DNA of 64,000 nucleotides from Takakia lepidozioides (Eukaryota; Streptophyta; Takakiopsida; Takakiales; Takakiaceae): NCBI GenBank assembly GCA_030704615.1, contig CM060733.1, positions 21,080,001 through 21,144,000 of the forward strand. Direction: 5' to 3'. Of the stretch, positions 12,161 through 25,378 are shown piece after piece (the first letter of the stretch is position 1; every line of letters begins with the position of its first letter). The translations under genes were made by a program, and so were the position numbers. The notes beneath the pieces were generated by a model, which had not been told where the DNA came from, made no database searches, and saw only the letters and a list, made by a program, of their open reading frames with translations.

Positions 12161-15100
12161 CTGCCCCCAACAAACTCACACATCAGGCCAAGAAAACTAA
12201 GTGCAAATTCCTGTGCTAGAGAGTATTACAATATTACAATAGCTTGTCTACAAAGCCACATGAAACACATGAATGCTTCTAAACACATTCTCCCTAGTAT
12301 CTAAAACTCTTGCCAGCAGAAAGAGACTCTAGTAAGCTCCGGCAAAAGGTTCCATTCAACGCTCACACTCTCCAAAAGGGGACTGACAATTGGTGACTTA
12401 CCCGCAAAGGGATACAAAAGTGGCCTGCTTTCAGCTTTACAACATAATGGCAAGAAAGGCAGGAAAACCATACCTGCCGCAGGTAAACAACATCATCACC
12501 AAACTGAGGGATATAACGGGTCCCTGGTTCCACCTCCGACATTAACAGCCAGGATAGGTTATCCAGGCTGCGTGACCCTGGTTTTCGGCCTCGCCGTCCC
12601 CCCCGGCTTTCCCGCAGACCCGAATGTGACACACCCACTTCACCTTCCAAAAGATGTCCTTTCTCTGTCTCGACGAAGTCTTGCCTACCTTCCCCATGTC
12701 GGATGGCTCGACTTGATGACCGTTTTCCTCTCTCTGCAATTACATCATCCAACCGCCGCTCGCACTCAGCACTGCTCTCCTTTTCTTCCTCCTTCATGGC
12801 TCCTCTCCACCTACTTGAGGACCTCAGAGCTCTCTCCACCTCACTACCACTAGGAGTCCCATCAGACGGTCTCGTGTGTCGGGGCCGCAGAGATCGCTCA
12901 CAGGTAACCCCATTTTGCCATGGTATGTGCTGAAGCTTGCTACGCTTCCTCCGACTGCTTCTCTCTGGCATCTCCCCCTCCCCAACTGAGACTGATAGTG
13001 ATGCCCCAGTACCACTAGGAAGTTCCATAGAAATGCGACCATTTGCTCTTGAACGCGTCTCGCGTCCACCTTCATACAAAACTGAATTCATGTGGCGCAC
13101 CCTCCTCTTCCTAGAGGAAAACTCCAGGCTGGTGGACTGCTGTGGCCTGTCACTGCTTGACGCCTGTCTGGCATATGACCCTAGCTCTCCTAGAGCCCTC
13201 TGCCTCTTGGGTCGCAGGTTTCGTCTACCTACCTCCACACTCTCATCCTCACTCTCCCTCTCAGACTCACTCCATTCCCGGGTGCTTGCATGTGTGTCCT
13301 CATAAAGCTCACTGTGGCTGTTTCCCCCATTGACATCATCATCCTACACAAAATCCCAACGCACAAATATTCATCAGACATCTTTACATATATGAACAGG
13401 CGACGATCAACTGACAGGCAAATCTTCTAACTTCGCACCTACCAATATCACAACCAACATCGTAGAGTAGCGGACGTCTTTGTTGCCTACTTTGCTCAAA
13501 AGAGAAAAATCAGAAATCCAGAACAAAATCAATGGTAGAAACTCAGCAATGTATGACAGGAATCGCCCTATGGCCACAACCAAGGTATGGTGCAATATCT
13601 CCATGACCAGTCGAGACAGTCATGAAGACTGTCTGCCAATGCATGGAACAAGGAACTGTAAAGGCTGGAGGTTAGTTGTGTGCAAATTATCAGAGGACAA
13701 GCAACAAAGCAACATTGAAGTAGAGACTCTCAGAGGGATGAATTGACCGAGCAAAGACAAGGAAGACTAACTTGTATACTGTCGGCCTCCTTCCCCTCCT
13801 CATCCACACTTTCGTCATCCTGTCGCTGTATATCGCTGGTATCATGCCCATCAGGATCATACGATTGGCACTCGTCTGCCATGTCAGTTTCTTGAAGGGA
13901 CCCAGCAGCCTCTGCCCTGTCTCCTGTTGTTCCATCCGAAGGCCCCTGCTTTCTGAGAGAGAGAAGTGAGTCTCCACCCTCCTCGTCATCTGAACAATTG
14001 GACCTCTCAGACACCTCCGGCTCCGCGTTAGACTCATCTTCGAGAGACAAATCCCCATTCGCTTCACAGCCAGGGGCTTCTGGGTCTACACTGCTAGCTC
14101 CAGGCAGTAGGTGGGTGTCCTGCTCCCACTGCTGTACCACCACCTGCTGCTCCTGGCTGACAGCATCAACCTCTTCCCCACCTTCAGCATCCCTTAGCTC
14201 ATCTCTGGGACTCAAATTACTGTCTGGCAGATCCTCCTCTGCATCACTTACCACAAACTTGGAACATGACTGTACTCTCTCTCTTGCCCTTTTCCCTCCA
14301 TCCCCTGACAAAACTGGAACAGTTCTCTCGCCCGGGCGTCGCCATATAGGTAGATCCATATAGTCCATTGAAGCCTCTGATCCCCTGCTTTCTGTACAAG
14401 TTTCTCCCACCTTATCCTCCTGTGCATCTTGATTGTGCCTTGCAGGTGATTGTTGAAGGTCACTCCCCTCCACTTTTAGCAACAGGGCCACATTGTTCGT
14501 GCAAGGTTGAATAATCCCCTCAATCACAGTCGAAGGTAAACAGTCATCATTAATCACACTATCCCTTAAACCGCTGCTGTCACACTCTGTCCCATTGGAT
14601 TCAACTAAAATAGTCCCATTAACGTTATTTTCACCTAAAATAGTCCCATTAGCGACCACGTGAGCTTGGGCAAGGTCTGAATGGGCAGGCAGCTCAGAAT
14701 TCGGCTTGTACCAAGCTTCAGCCACCCTCTCATGTGTAGCTTGGAAGCTCCTACTTTCAAGCCTCTCGTTGCTGCTGCAGCCACCATTCTGGTGGTGATT
14801 CCCAAAAGACACTCCTCCATAGTCTGGTGAATTGCTCCCGCGAGCACGCTTGGCTGCCTTTGTCTTCTTCCACTCCCACTTCCTTTTCTCCTCATTGGAC
14901 ATATCAGCGTACGATATTGGCAAGTCCTCATCTGAGTCAGACAGCTGGGGAGCCTTTCCATTACCTGAAGATGGCGCAACCTCTCCATTCCCAACCCTGT
15001 CGTTTGCCCCATCAAATGCATTCTCAACCACCCTGTTGGCACTTCCAGACACTGTGCCCAAAGGCCGCGGGGGCTTTACAATCAGCTTCCTAATGGTCCT

Positions 15101-18100
15101 TGTAGGCTCCAGCTGCGAAACCCCTCCAACCTCAATAGGTCTGGGAGGTTGAACAGGGAGTGGCTCATGGGCTGTACCATCCGGATCCCCTAGCTGCTCG
15201 TCAACCCCTTCCCCCTCTTCACACCTCACACCATCCAAGCCCACTCGTGGACCACCTGTGTTGCGCAGTTTCACCACTAGCTTGCGGTGTGATCGAGGGC
15301 GCCTACAATCACCATGGTTGTCAGATGCCTCCACTCTACCAGTTGTCACCTCATCCTTATTTTCAGGTTGTTCAGGCTCCTCGGTTTCTTCCTGTAGCCC
15401 TCCTTGCAGTGGTTCCTCCAATGGAACAATATCCCCAGTTACAGCACCTGGTACACCCTCCTCCTGTTCAGAGCCTCTTGTTGTCTCCAAAGGTGATTCT
15501 TCTGGGCAGGCATCATCCTCATCCTCCTCGTTTGTACCACTTTCGAAGGTGGAAAACAAGTTCAGGGCGTTCCGGGCGGCTAGGCGCTTGGGACGGCCCG
15601 AAGGAGGGTCTTGCGAAGAAGCTGCTCCTCCACGCCCTGTTGATGTCAGTGGTCTGGATGCTCTGCATGGTCTTCGCCGTGGTCGCTTTTCACAGCTGTC
15701 ATCGTCGTCAAATGTCCGCCTCCGCACCCGCCTGCCTGATGCAGTGTGGATGTACTCCTGCCCCAATAAAACAATGGCAACTCACACTCTGTGAACTCAG
15801 ATGCTCGAATGTTATCAAGTTCAACAGTCCTGATTGCTTTGTTGCATGCTTGCATCTGGCTATCTAATAAACACATTAAAAACACACAATAATCTAGCTG
15901 CCTAGCACAGAGGGCTTACAGAGCCCACTTGTCCTCCTTGCAAACAAGTGACCTTCCAGTAGCCAGAGGTCCACCTTGTTGGACCTTGGAGTTGTCACCA
16001 CGAATGTTTCAACCAGTACACTGCTTGTATCTCTTGAAGTGTGTCCATATCAAACTCCCATGAAAAAATTCATGATGTTACCGCATCATGCACAACTGTG
16101 ACAATTCAACCCTTGCAAAGTCAATATCAACTCAACAGAAAAAGAAGTAAAATCTGAACCTCTGTTTTCCGCTTATTCCTCCGTGATCGCCGCAAATGAG
16201 TCCGACCATCTCTCTCTTCATCTCCCTCCTCTTCCTCGCTGTCCAACCCCTCATCATCTAGGCTATCACCACCCCTCTCCACACCTTCCTCATCACTCAG
16301 ACTCTCTTCACTCGCACTGTAGTCAGAACCTGTATCTTCACTAAGCCCTGCAACTTCTTGTTCCCAGTCCATCGCTTCATCCACCTCTGAGGGTTGCTCC
16401 ACCCATCGGCTTGCCCCCCCCAAAGCTACGCCTCGCCGATCACGTCTTTCAGGTGAGGGTGCGATGGCTGGTTGGAATGCTACAGGTTGGTCAGCAGGAC
16501 TGGCGTAAGCTGCATCATCAGATGTGCCTATGGCAAGGAACACATTTGGAGGCTGCCAGTCAATCCCAAGAGCTCCCAACCGTCGTTGCTGATATATACT
16601 CTGGTACGGCTCTGGGTACGGAATCATATCTGCAAACATTTCAAACCATTAAGCAAACTTCATAGGAATCAGTATAGTGGCGACAACCACTTACAAACAT
16701 TCTATAAATCCCAATAAAGATCCAGTGGGGGAAAGATAGACTCAGAGAGAGAGAGATATAGAGAATGTACTCATACAACTCTATTTGCCTCAGCCTTGTG
16801 GCCATAGACCCCACACCCAGTTTGGACGGAAACACAGGAAATAGACACTACCTTTGTGAGGGGCTCACTCCAGTAGTGGGAATTACCATGATATACACAA
16901 TGATTTCAGACTTTCCAGATATCCTCTAGAAAACCCATCACACAAGCATCAATCCGCTGTATGGATAAAAGAAATGGTGGATAAAAGAAAGTACGATCTG
17001 GGCCAGAGTCTCTAGGCTACAAGAGGAGAGGCCACGTACTCGCATCACATAGAAGATCTTGAATATTACGCTGGTGTGGTGGGAGCTGTGTTTCCTGCAA
17101 GAGTATGTAGAGTAGGAAGTCAAGTGTTGATAGAGAAAAAGGTATCATAGAGTAATCAGTACTACTCGAAGCAGTCACATTCTGTCTACATCACTATTGA
17201 AGAATCATGATTAAAGCACCTGCCTTTACAAATACTCCTCACCTATTCCTTCCAACCATCAAGCTAACTGCCTCTTGGGTGCTACTGGTCTTTTCTTATG
17301 GTTACTAGACACCAATAGATTTGCTGTCACGGAATAGTTGTATACTTACAGCATCCAGCACATTGCCAAACGTATCTCGAACCAATGGGCGGAAATCCCC
17401 AAGAAAGAACTGCAAACATTAGAAGGCAAAATATCAATCACAAACTCAATGGATGATCTTTGTCACTTAAATCATCTCATCCCCTTTATATCAGGGTCAA
17501 TTTCTTTGAAGAAACCATTACTATTACTATCCAGAGGCTGAACGTACCTACAACCCATTTGTTACATGAAACAGTGAGTATAGTTCCACACTGTGCAAGC
17601 ATGGCCTAATAGTGTAAGCAATTGCCCTATTAAACTGGCTACATCACAATACTGCTCTGCATTATCCAGCCAGAATAATGAATAGCCTTCAACCAAATTG
17701 AGCCCCTTCATTGGAGTTGTCTTCGAAATATGCTACATCAATACAAACAGATGAGTATTCCCAACCTGGTCATATTTTACATCTTTGGATGACATTTCTG
17801 GTCCTGTCCCAAAGACGTAGATTTGGCCAACTTCATCAGACACCACTAATGATGCACCATCACTGCAAGGACCAACCACAAATGTCACAAGCAGGAAATG
17901 GAAAATTAATAGCAACTTCTGTATAATCAGCCTGGGAAACAAAAACACAACCAAGTACCACGATCTTGGACATCCAGGGAGATGAGAAAGAGACAACCAC
18001 TTACGGAGAAAAGTTGCCATCTACCAAGTTGTATTCTCCAGTTTCATAAACTTTAATTGGGTGACCCTCCCAAATCTGCCCAAGACATCAAACTGCAATA

Positions 18101-21100
18101 CTCAACAAATCAATATGCAAAGAGACCTAGCACTAGCAGCTTCAAACCCAAAAAATGTTTGAAACACACAACAAACCAGATCAGAATTGCTAAACGTAGC
18201 TGACATTTTATGAAGAAACAGGCCCAGCGAAGAAACTATCGGTGGACTTACAAGCCCAATTACAATTTTCCATTTAATTGCTCTAATGTGGTTCTTGTTT
18301 TATCCAAGAGAAGGTAAAGACCCCTATGCATGACTCTACTTGTCTTTGACGTGGACACAACATCTTTTGCATAAATCTTTGATGTGGACACCTCTATACA
18401 AACCTACAAATAGAAGAAACTGACCCAGATCTGTGACAGGACATCCTTAGACAAAAGAGTGGTAAATTTTATACAACCTCGGAATCCAGTCAGCAGGAGA
18501 ACAGTATAACGAGATTTGGTGTCATGGAATGCCATGCTTGCAGGGTATCGAGGATGCAAAGGCAGTGTTCAACAATATGGCTGAATGAAATGTGGTGTTG
18601 TGGAACGCGATGCTTGCAGGGTATGCATAGCAGGGGCGCGGGATGGAGGCTTTGGAGACCTATGAGTAAATGATGGTGGGAGGGATGAAGCCCGACCCCA
18701 CATGAAACTTTGAAGTGAAATTACTCACATCCCAGATGATCACACGACCATCATAGCCAGCACTCATAGCTATCCTTGGATTGAAGGGATGAACATCCAG
18801 CACATAGGTCTGCAACCCAACCAACATACTCATATATAATGGGCTTCTCAAGATCTAACCACAATTAGGAAACATATATGTCTCGAGTCAAATGAGTCTC
18901 ACTGACAACCGCCCTAAGCATGTATACCAGCAATCTAATAAACAGGCCCTCCCACTTCCCCTCTCTCCACGCACAAGACTATGGTCATCACCGCTCATCC
19001 AATAAAATATCAGTAGAAAAAATTCATGAAGCTACTTTTATAGACCTGCTTATCATGGCCTGTGAGGGAATGCACTAAGCTGCCATCCACTGCATTCCAC
19101 ACACATATCCGGTGATCTGCACCCCACAACAGCCAATAGTAAGTATAGGGCTGCTATGTCAATTAGCATGAACATAAGGTATACAAAATGCTCACCAATA
19201 TTAATCTTGCCATAAAAGGTGCTAGTACAGCGTAATTTGAGTAGACATTATGCTATTCTTCTAGTCAATAGCCCTCATTTGAGAACAAGCAGAAACTATC
19301 ACCCACCCATGATAGCAGCCAGCACAAATCTGTTATCCAGGCTCCACACTATCATGTTTACCCCGCGTGGAGTTGGCAGGAGACGCTGTCGGGGTCCGCC
19401 TCCTCGAGGGGGCTGGGGAGGCATTGGGGGTGGTGGAACACGCAAGTGATATGCCTTTTGCCACCGGCCCACCTTCACCTACGGCGTATGTAGAAGACAA
19501 CTCATTTAGGGACTGCACACATAATAAGCAAGATTCGTTGCTGTTCTACAAGACCTCTAGAAACCAAAGTCCCTGCCACAAAGCTAATAAAGTTAGGAGT
19601 GGCAACTGCACTGCACAATGCTGGACACTTTGAAGTCCTACTTAGTACAACAAAGAATCCAATAGGTCACTCCCTTAACAATCACTGTCAGGAAACAGAT
19701 CATATTTGATAGCTAAAACACAAATTGCCTGAACAAGAGAGTGAGAGAGAAAGACTTGGCCTAGAACATATATGCAGCAAAATGAACATGACTCACATGG
19801 TGTTTCCGTGGCTTGGGTGTCCAAATGATGGCGCTACCATCCCTTGAGCATGTGACAATGCTATCATGCGCAAACCTGCACACCATACCAGAAAAACAGC
19901 AGCTTTGATCAAGGAGTTCCACAATCCCATCACACGGGATCCATTATCCAAGGGTAGCAATTTGCACTACTGTATTCTGGGACTGAATCAGGACAATCTG
20001 GTTGCAAGTACATAAAATGATCGTGGAAATGACATCAAGAGGATTTCAAAACAATACCAACCATGAGTTTTTGAAACGGGACGCTTGATCTTCCTTGGTG
20101 TTTTCTGCAGGGAATGGCCTTGATGGTGCAGCACATCCACTTCATCACACCACAAACCCAGCCCCACATCCAGTTAGAAAACTGCCCAAATTCTAGCGAG
20201 CGGCTAGGATCTCATCAAATGAACCGTGACATACACCACATCTTGACTGAAGCTATATTGCCAAGCAGAGAACTGGGTGCCGATAAACCACAAATATGGC
20301 CATCTCTCATAACACTGTAGACATGCATGCTTCAAGACAGTCTCTCATTCAAGGAAAGCTAACTCAACAGTGAGGAGAGACAAGTTATTTACTTACCTAA
20401 ACTGAACATAGTTCACGTCGTGTTCATGACCTTTGAGAGTATCCAACTCATAGTTAGGCCTTCCAGTGACATCATCATTCCATTTGCGGGCATCCCATAC
20501 CTGTCCCGTCAAATGGGGCCCACTACAAAAATTAGCATTGACGTCATACACCACAACATACAAAAATACCAAATACCATAACACTAACAACAGATACAAC
20601 TCCAAAACAAATAACAGACAACACATTTTTGTCACAACTTCAGGTTGAAATCTTTGGGTGTACGTGAGAAGCACAACAGCCCAATCCAAGAACATACCCG
20701 AGCCATCTTGTCTGAACTGCCCGTGACGAAGATGCTGCCATCAGCATTGAAAGCACAACAGAGTACTTGATTGCCGGCGGGAACTGCGGATGGGGCCGGG
20801 GGAGCGATTCCTCTTGAAGCTAAAACACAGATATACACATAGATGAGAAGTAGTTAAACTATTCACAAAGTTTGCACCATGCAGGTGGAACAGTTTCAGT
20901 CTCTCAGGAACCTTAATGGGTAATGCCTTCAACTATTGAAATAGCAGAAAATGAAGGGAGCGCAACAAAAGAAACCCCTGTCAGTGTCATCCATAAGCTT
21001 CACATTGTGGAGAATCCTTGGCACAATTCCGCAGGTCTCTTTATCACTGCCTCACAGACAAGAGACCCTATGTCTTCTCTCATATTCAAACTACATCCCT

Positions 21101-24100
21101 CGAAACTTATGCTCTCCTTTGGGAACTGCTCAATAAGTTAAGCCTGCAAGCTGCTGATTTCTACAGAATGAATTGACTGCACATACTTGTGGGAACATCT
21201 TTGGGGTTGGGCATGTAAACACGTGAGTTGAGTGATGAGTCCTTGGCATCCCAGATACGGCATGTCCCATCATCAGAAGTACTGTTCAACATCACAAGTA
21301 TCAGTAAAAGGTCTCAAAAAAGATCTTATAAACAGTTCCCTTAGTTAGCAAAACCATGTTGAAAGCAAATTGATTTAGGAAACCATTGACTGGACACTCC
21401 GAGTATGAGATGCAGATATCGACATGCTTCCCTTTCTGTCCAGGCACTTGATTTAGCTTTCAGTGTCCAGTAACTTTCACTTCTACACTGAACAGTAGCT
21501 GACCACTGTTTTTCTGCTAGAAACTGGCGACTTACGAGAGTAGTAGGTGCTCACAGCCCTGCCGAGGGCTGAACGTGATGGCGGTTACAGCAGCTGTATG
21601 ACCCCTCAATATAGAGACTGGAACTCCATCAGGTAATCGCCACTGTAAGCATCATGTAAAACTTTGTCACTTAGCTATTCTGGGGGGTACAGCTTTGCCA
21701 TATCAGTTCCTAAACAGGATATCTGGCTTGCTCTGTTGAAAGGATGTCTACCTAGTTACCAAACAAGGTGTAGGAACTGAGCAATGACAAGGCATCTGAG
21801 CACATGACATGCCTTTACATGCTTAAAAGGCCGAAAGACCAAACATGCCCAAATCTGATCTGTTTGGCAATCCTAATGTCGAACATTTAAAAATATGCAC
21901 AAGAAGTGAGTCTTACAACACGGATGGAAAAGTCGTTGGATGCCGAAGCCACAAGCGTATTGCCACTGCTGACAGCCATGTCTGTGATATCTCCCTGTGA
22001 CACAAGCAATCAATAACCTTACAGTCAACGTGGAAGAGAAGAGGAGTTCCCAAAGTGGTGGTGAAGTTCTGCCCATGGCAAAGGCGCCCCTGCAAGTTAC
22101 AGGATCTAGTGGTCCAACAGATCATAGAACAACTACAAATGAGAGGAAGGTAGCCAAGACTGCAGTAAAACACACCTCATGGCCACGACAACTGCGCAAG
22201 CAAAGTCCAGTCTCAGTGGACCAAATCTTCACTAGCCGGTCATCGGAGCCTGTAATCACGTACTGGCCTGTTCTATCAAAAATCGCTGCACACCCAAGTA
22301 GAAACAGAATAATTCAGCAATTTCGATCATCTCAGAATAGCACTGCATCTCTCCCTCCCTTCCGGCTTCGCAGAATTTTGATCCTGAAGTGAAAAGAAAA
22401 ACCAAATACAGAATCACAGAATGGTGAGCCAATAGAGGCAACAACCCTCACATCAGAAACTCACGACGCCGAAACAGGACCATGCCAAGGATTTTATTTC
22501 GTAATACTGGATCCCTCCAAATCACTACATCACAGTCCAACCTACGGTGCAACAAACAAGAAACTAGTGGCAAAGCTTGCCTCCACTAGTACATGAGAAA
22601 CACTATAGGGCAATGCTCCTTAAAGATGAGTGTAAATCCAGGATGAGGCCAAACTTCCAAGATAGCAAAACTTACTTCAGCAACTTCCCAGGCAGATCCT
22701 ATACCCAGAAGTTATTACATAATTTTGTACAGATGTAAACTGGCATGCTACTTACCACAATAGACTGCATTGCGATGTCCCCTCAGCCTCTTAATGATTT
22801 GTATCCGATCCACCAAAATGCTGGGTTTTGTGATAACATAGCTTGCAGTTCGAAGAGAGGGTGCCCTGCGGTGCCGTGCAAACCCACCGCCAAGTTCTCG
22901 CAACATCAAACCATGCACCTGCTTTGTAAGAAATTAACATAAGCACATCAATACTATTTAACCTGCACATCAAAGGCTGAATGATTTCATCAATCTGAAT
23001 GGCCAGGGCTACAGGAGTCAGATGCAGGCTTCATACTCAAGAAAAACAAACACTAGAGAGACATCAGCCACTAGCAGGGGAGAATTCATTGAAACCCAAG
23101 CTTTCTAGGCATAGGCACACATTCCATACAGAGAAACACCACACCTGATCAGCTTGCCAATGTGGCCACCGCAGCTGCCGTGTCCATCTGGAGACCTCTT
23201 TGGAAGCCGTGCTCCTATGCGCTGAGAAACCAGGAATAGCGTTGTATCTTAAATGGAATCCCACACAGCACACCCCCATCCTAGGCAATCTTCTTCCCAT
23301 TCAGACAGGAGAGAGAGAGAGAGACACTTCCAAAATTCTCAAAGTGGCAACTACCTCTTAACTACTAGTTAAAAGGGAAATGTAAGAAATTTGCAGGGTT
23401 TCTTAAACAACTGAAGTAAATGGTCACAGCCTTACTCATGAGGCAACCAGTGCTACTCCTCTATAGATCATTACAAGTACAAGGAACCCTGGAAATTACA
23501 TGATCTTTGATCTCAAGAATCAGGCTTTGGCTTTTAGCTTTCGACTGACAGCCCATAACTCTCGCACATTTGAGAGGACAACATACTATCCAGGGGAGAG
23601 AATGTGCCTGACTCCTATCATGATTTGTGATCTCAAGAATCAGGCTTTAGCTTTTAGCTTTCATCTGGCAACACGCACCTCTCACGTAATTGAGAGAATC
23701 GCATACTTACAATCGAGGAGAGAGAATGTGCCTGAACCCAATAGTGTAGGAGCATCGGCTGCAGTAGGTATCTTAGAGTGCATGGGCTCCAAGGCTGCCA
23801 CCGACCGTCGGTTATGCACAAGCAATTGCTCGAGAAGTTTCACCAGATGTTGATTATCAATATTCGGGCATCTGCACAGCCCAGCAGAATGCCTCCTGAA
23901 GTTAATCAGTTGATTGTGACCCTTGTCATTCAATGGCCCAGTTATTCACAAGCACAATGGAAGATTATCCCAACATGTGCCTGTATGGCTGCCTGCCCTA
24001 GAAGTAGGGTGAACAGTCTTGAGTTTAGAGTCAGTGGCTTTGCCACACATAAAGTTTGTCATATTCAAAGCCTCACACGGACTCTCTCCTACAACCCATG

Positions 24101-25086
24101 GACATAGTAAATACTTTTCTGTCTCCATGTGCCGGGCTGTTGTTGACACACTAGTCCTACTGAATGCACCATATAGTCCCTAGTATGTTGCAAAACTCAA
24201 ATCAATACTGGAGAGAAATGCCATTGGTATGCTGAATATCATGCCCAGTGGGTGTAACAGCGATAACTCTCTGACATTGACATCCTGTTAACTGGCATAC
24301 GTTGGCAGATTGCTTAGGGCTGCCTCATTTTAGGTACACGTTAAGTACCAAGGTCCACTTCCACTTGAGGACCCAAACCCCGCATCAGCTAGAAGCTGCT
24401 CAGAAGCAGAGTGGAAAGCTCTACAGGAAATGCTCCAACAGAGATACGTTCTGCCAATATGACCAACTCATTGACAGGATCTTGTCTCCCCATCCCTCCT
24501 CAGCTTCTCCTCCTCAAGAAAAATTTGATTTGGTGTGGCATCTGGAAAGGATGAGAAGACTCACTGTCACCCCAGGCGATGCCACCTTGTGTTTTCAATG
24601 ATAGAGAACAGAAGAAAGGTGAAAGAATGCACAGCTTTGGCAACAAAGGGTGTAGATCTCCTGGGATTTGATGTACCTTGTCACAATATCAGAATAGGAC
24701 AAGGGAAATGATAGGCCGTCGTCGTTTTCGTCCCCACTCTTCTGCCCATCCCTTGAAAACCAGGCATGGAATCGCCGAGGAAGGAGCTTGTGTTGCAATA
24801 GTTCATTCCATAGCTGAAAAAATGCCCGCGTGCATGGTCCACTGGAAAGGAAATGCATGACCAAGAAGTAGACCTCGGACATATCCACATTAATATCATC
24901 CACTGGGAAAGTTCCTTTGTACAATGTTGCCAGAGAACCAGACACTCCAGTGTGGTCCAAGGGACCAGCTAGTTCTGGCTGTTGCTGCGGCAACGATGAT
25001 GCAGCCAGGGAAGCCACATCCATGGGGAAGACCCCCTTGCAGGCCGCCATGTTGCTACTCACACAAACCACCCTAAGTGCCTGCAT
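10952..25086 (-). CDS. BRWD/PHIP-like WD40-bromodomain protein (25 exons, 2,108 aa)
   Basis: Homologue of animal BRWD1-3/PHIP and of the plant WD40-bromodomain proteins, presumed chromatin readers and DCAF-type substrate receptors of CUL4 ligases. I placed 25 GT-AG exons: E1 24677-25086, E2 23711-23871, E3 23145-23221, E4 22756-22918, E5 22176-22285, E6 21917-21994, E7 21536-21642, E8 21187-21281, E9 20698-20819, E10 20397-20500, E11 20062-20139, E12 19797-19875, E13 19307-19472, E14 19046-19116, E15 18729-18809, E16 18005-18075, E17 17766-17862, E18 17350-17409, E19 17040-17094, E20 16160-16629, E21 13772-15757, E22 12474-13343, E23 11594-12160, E24 11395-11453, E25 10952-11141. They sum to 6,327 nt, exactly 2,109 codons with the final TGA, and all phases agree. 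An internal ATG 12 codons on (NMAACKG) is an alternative start. Confidence 0.93.
12474..16629 (-). other. BRWD acidic/low-complexity linker (exons 20-22)
   Basis: Exon 20 begins [20 protein letters not shown], a hallmark of plant members, then turns into a Ser/Glu/Asp-rich acidic run ending in a basic RRSRRNKRK. Exon 21 (662 codons) starts with a basic [10 protein letters not shown] patch and is largely disordered and acidic. Exon 22 ends with [14 protein letters not shown], the start of the Tudor-like domain. This linker explains why the protein is longer than the roughly 1,500-1,700 residues I recall for angiosperm homologues. Confidence 0.8.
17350..22285 (-). other. BRWD WD40 propeller (exons 5-18)
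   Basis: WD repeats are readable exon by exon: [15 protein letters not shown] (E5), [21 protein letters not shown] (E6), [20 protein letters not shown] (E7), [11 protein letters not shown] (E8), [18 protein letters not shown] (E9), [13 protein letters not shown] (E10), [17 protein letters not shown] (E12), [20 protein letters not shown] (E13), [19 protein letters not shown] (E14), [20 protein letters not shown] (E15), [20 protein letters not shown] (E16) and [12 protein letters not shown] (E17). A proline-rich [14 protein letters not shown] linker precedes the sixth-seventh blades, as in the Arabidopsis homologues. Order and spacing match a complete propeller. Confidence 0.9.
22756..25086 (-). 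other. BRWD N-terminal region (exons 1-4)
   Basis: Exon 1 gives [18 protein letters not shown] and [20 protein letters not shown], the conserved N-terminal helical block of plant PHIP homologues. Exon 2 continues with [16 protein letters not shown]; exon 3 with WPHWQADQ; exon 4 with [20 protein letters not shown] and [11 protein letters not shown], the start of WD blade 1. About 50 residues ahead of the helical block are low in complexity and not conserved. Confidence 0.88.
23501..23746. repeat. Tandem duplication of the exon 2/intron 2 junction of the BRWD gene
   Basis: Two copies of about 122 bp (near 23,501-23,620 and 23,622-23,746) share TTTGATCTCAAGAATCAGGC and GGAGAGAATGTGCCTGA. The high-coordinate copy contains the true end of exon 2 (SGTFSLLD) and donor at 23,711; the other copy preserves a diverged version of the same coding end followed by a possible donor (GTATGT on the minus strand). 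Confidence 0.75.
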
Positions 25087-25304
25087 GCAAATGTGGCCCC
25101 AACGAGGTCTTAGTTCCTTGGTTGCTCCATCCTCTCCCTCTCTCCAAGTCTACATGCATGTACACCAGAAATTCACAACTATCACTCTCTCTCCCAGCAA
25201 AACAAGTTCGTGCCTCCCACAGCCTCCTGGCTCCTGGACCTGAACTTGTTGGAGGCAACATCATGCTGTAAAGGCATACTCATGGCCACCCAGTGTTGAG
25301 CCAG

Positions 25305-25308
<4 letters not shown>

Positions 25309-25375
<67 letters not shown>
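25309..25375. repeat. (CT)n microsatellite upstream of the BRWD gene
   Basis: About 66 bp of uninterrupted CT on +, so GA on the BRWD sense strand, starting about 225 bp before its ATG. GA/CT tracts in 5' UTRs and promoters are common in plants and can bind BBR/BPC factors; a regulatory role here is inferred. Confidence 0.85.
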
Positions 25376-25378
<3 letters not shown>

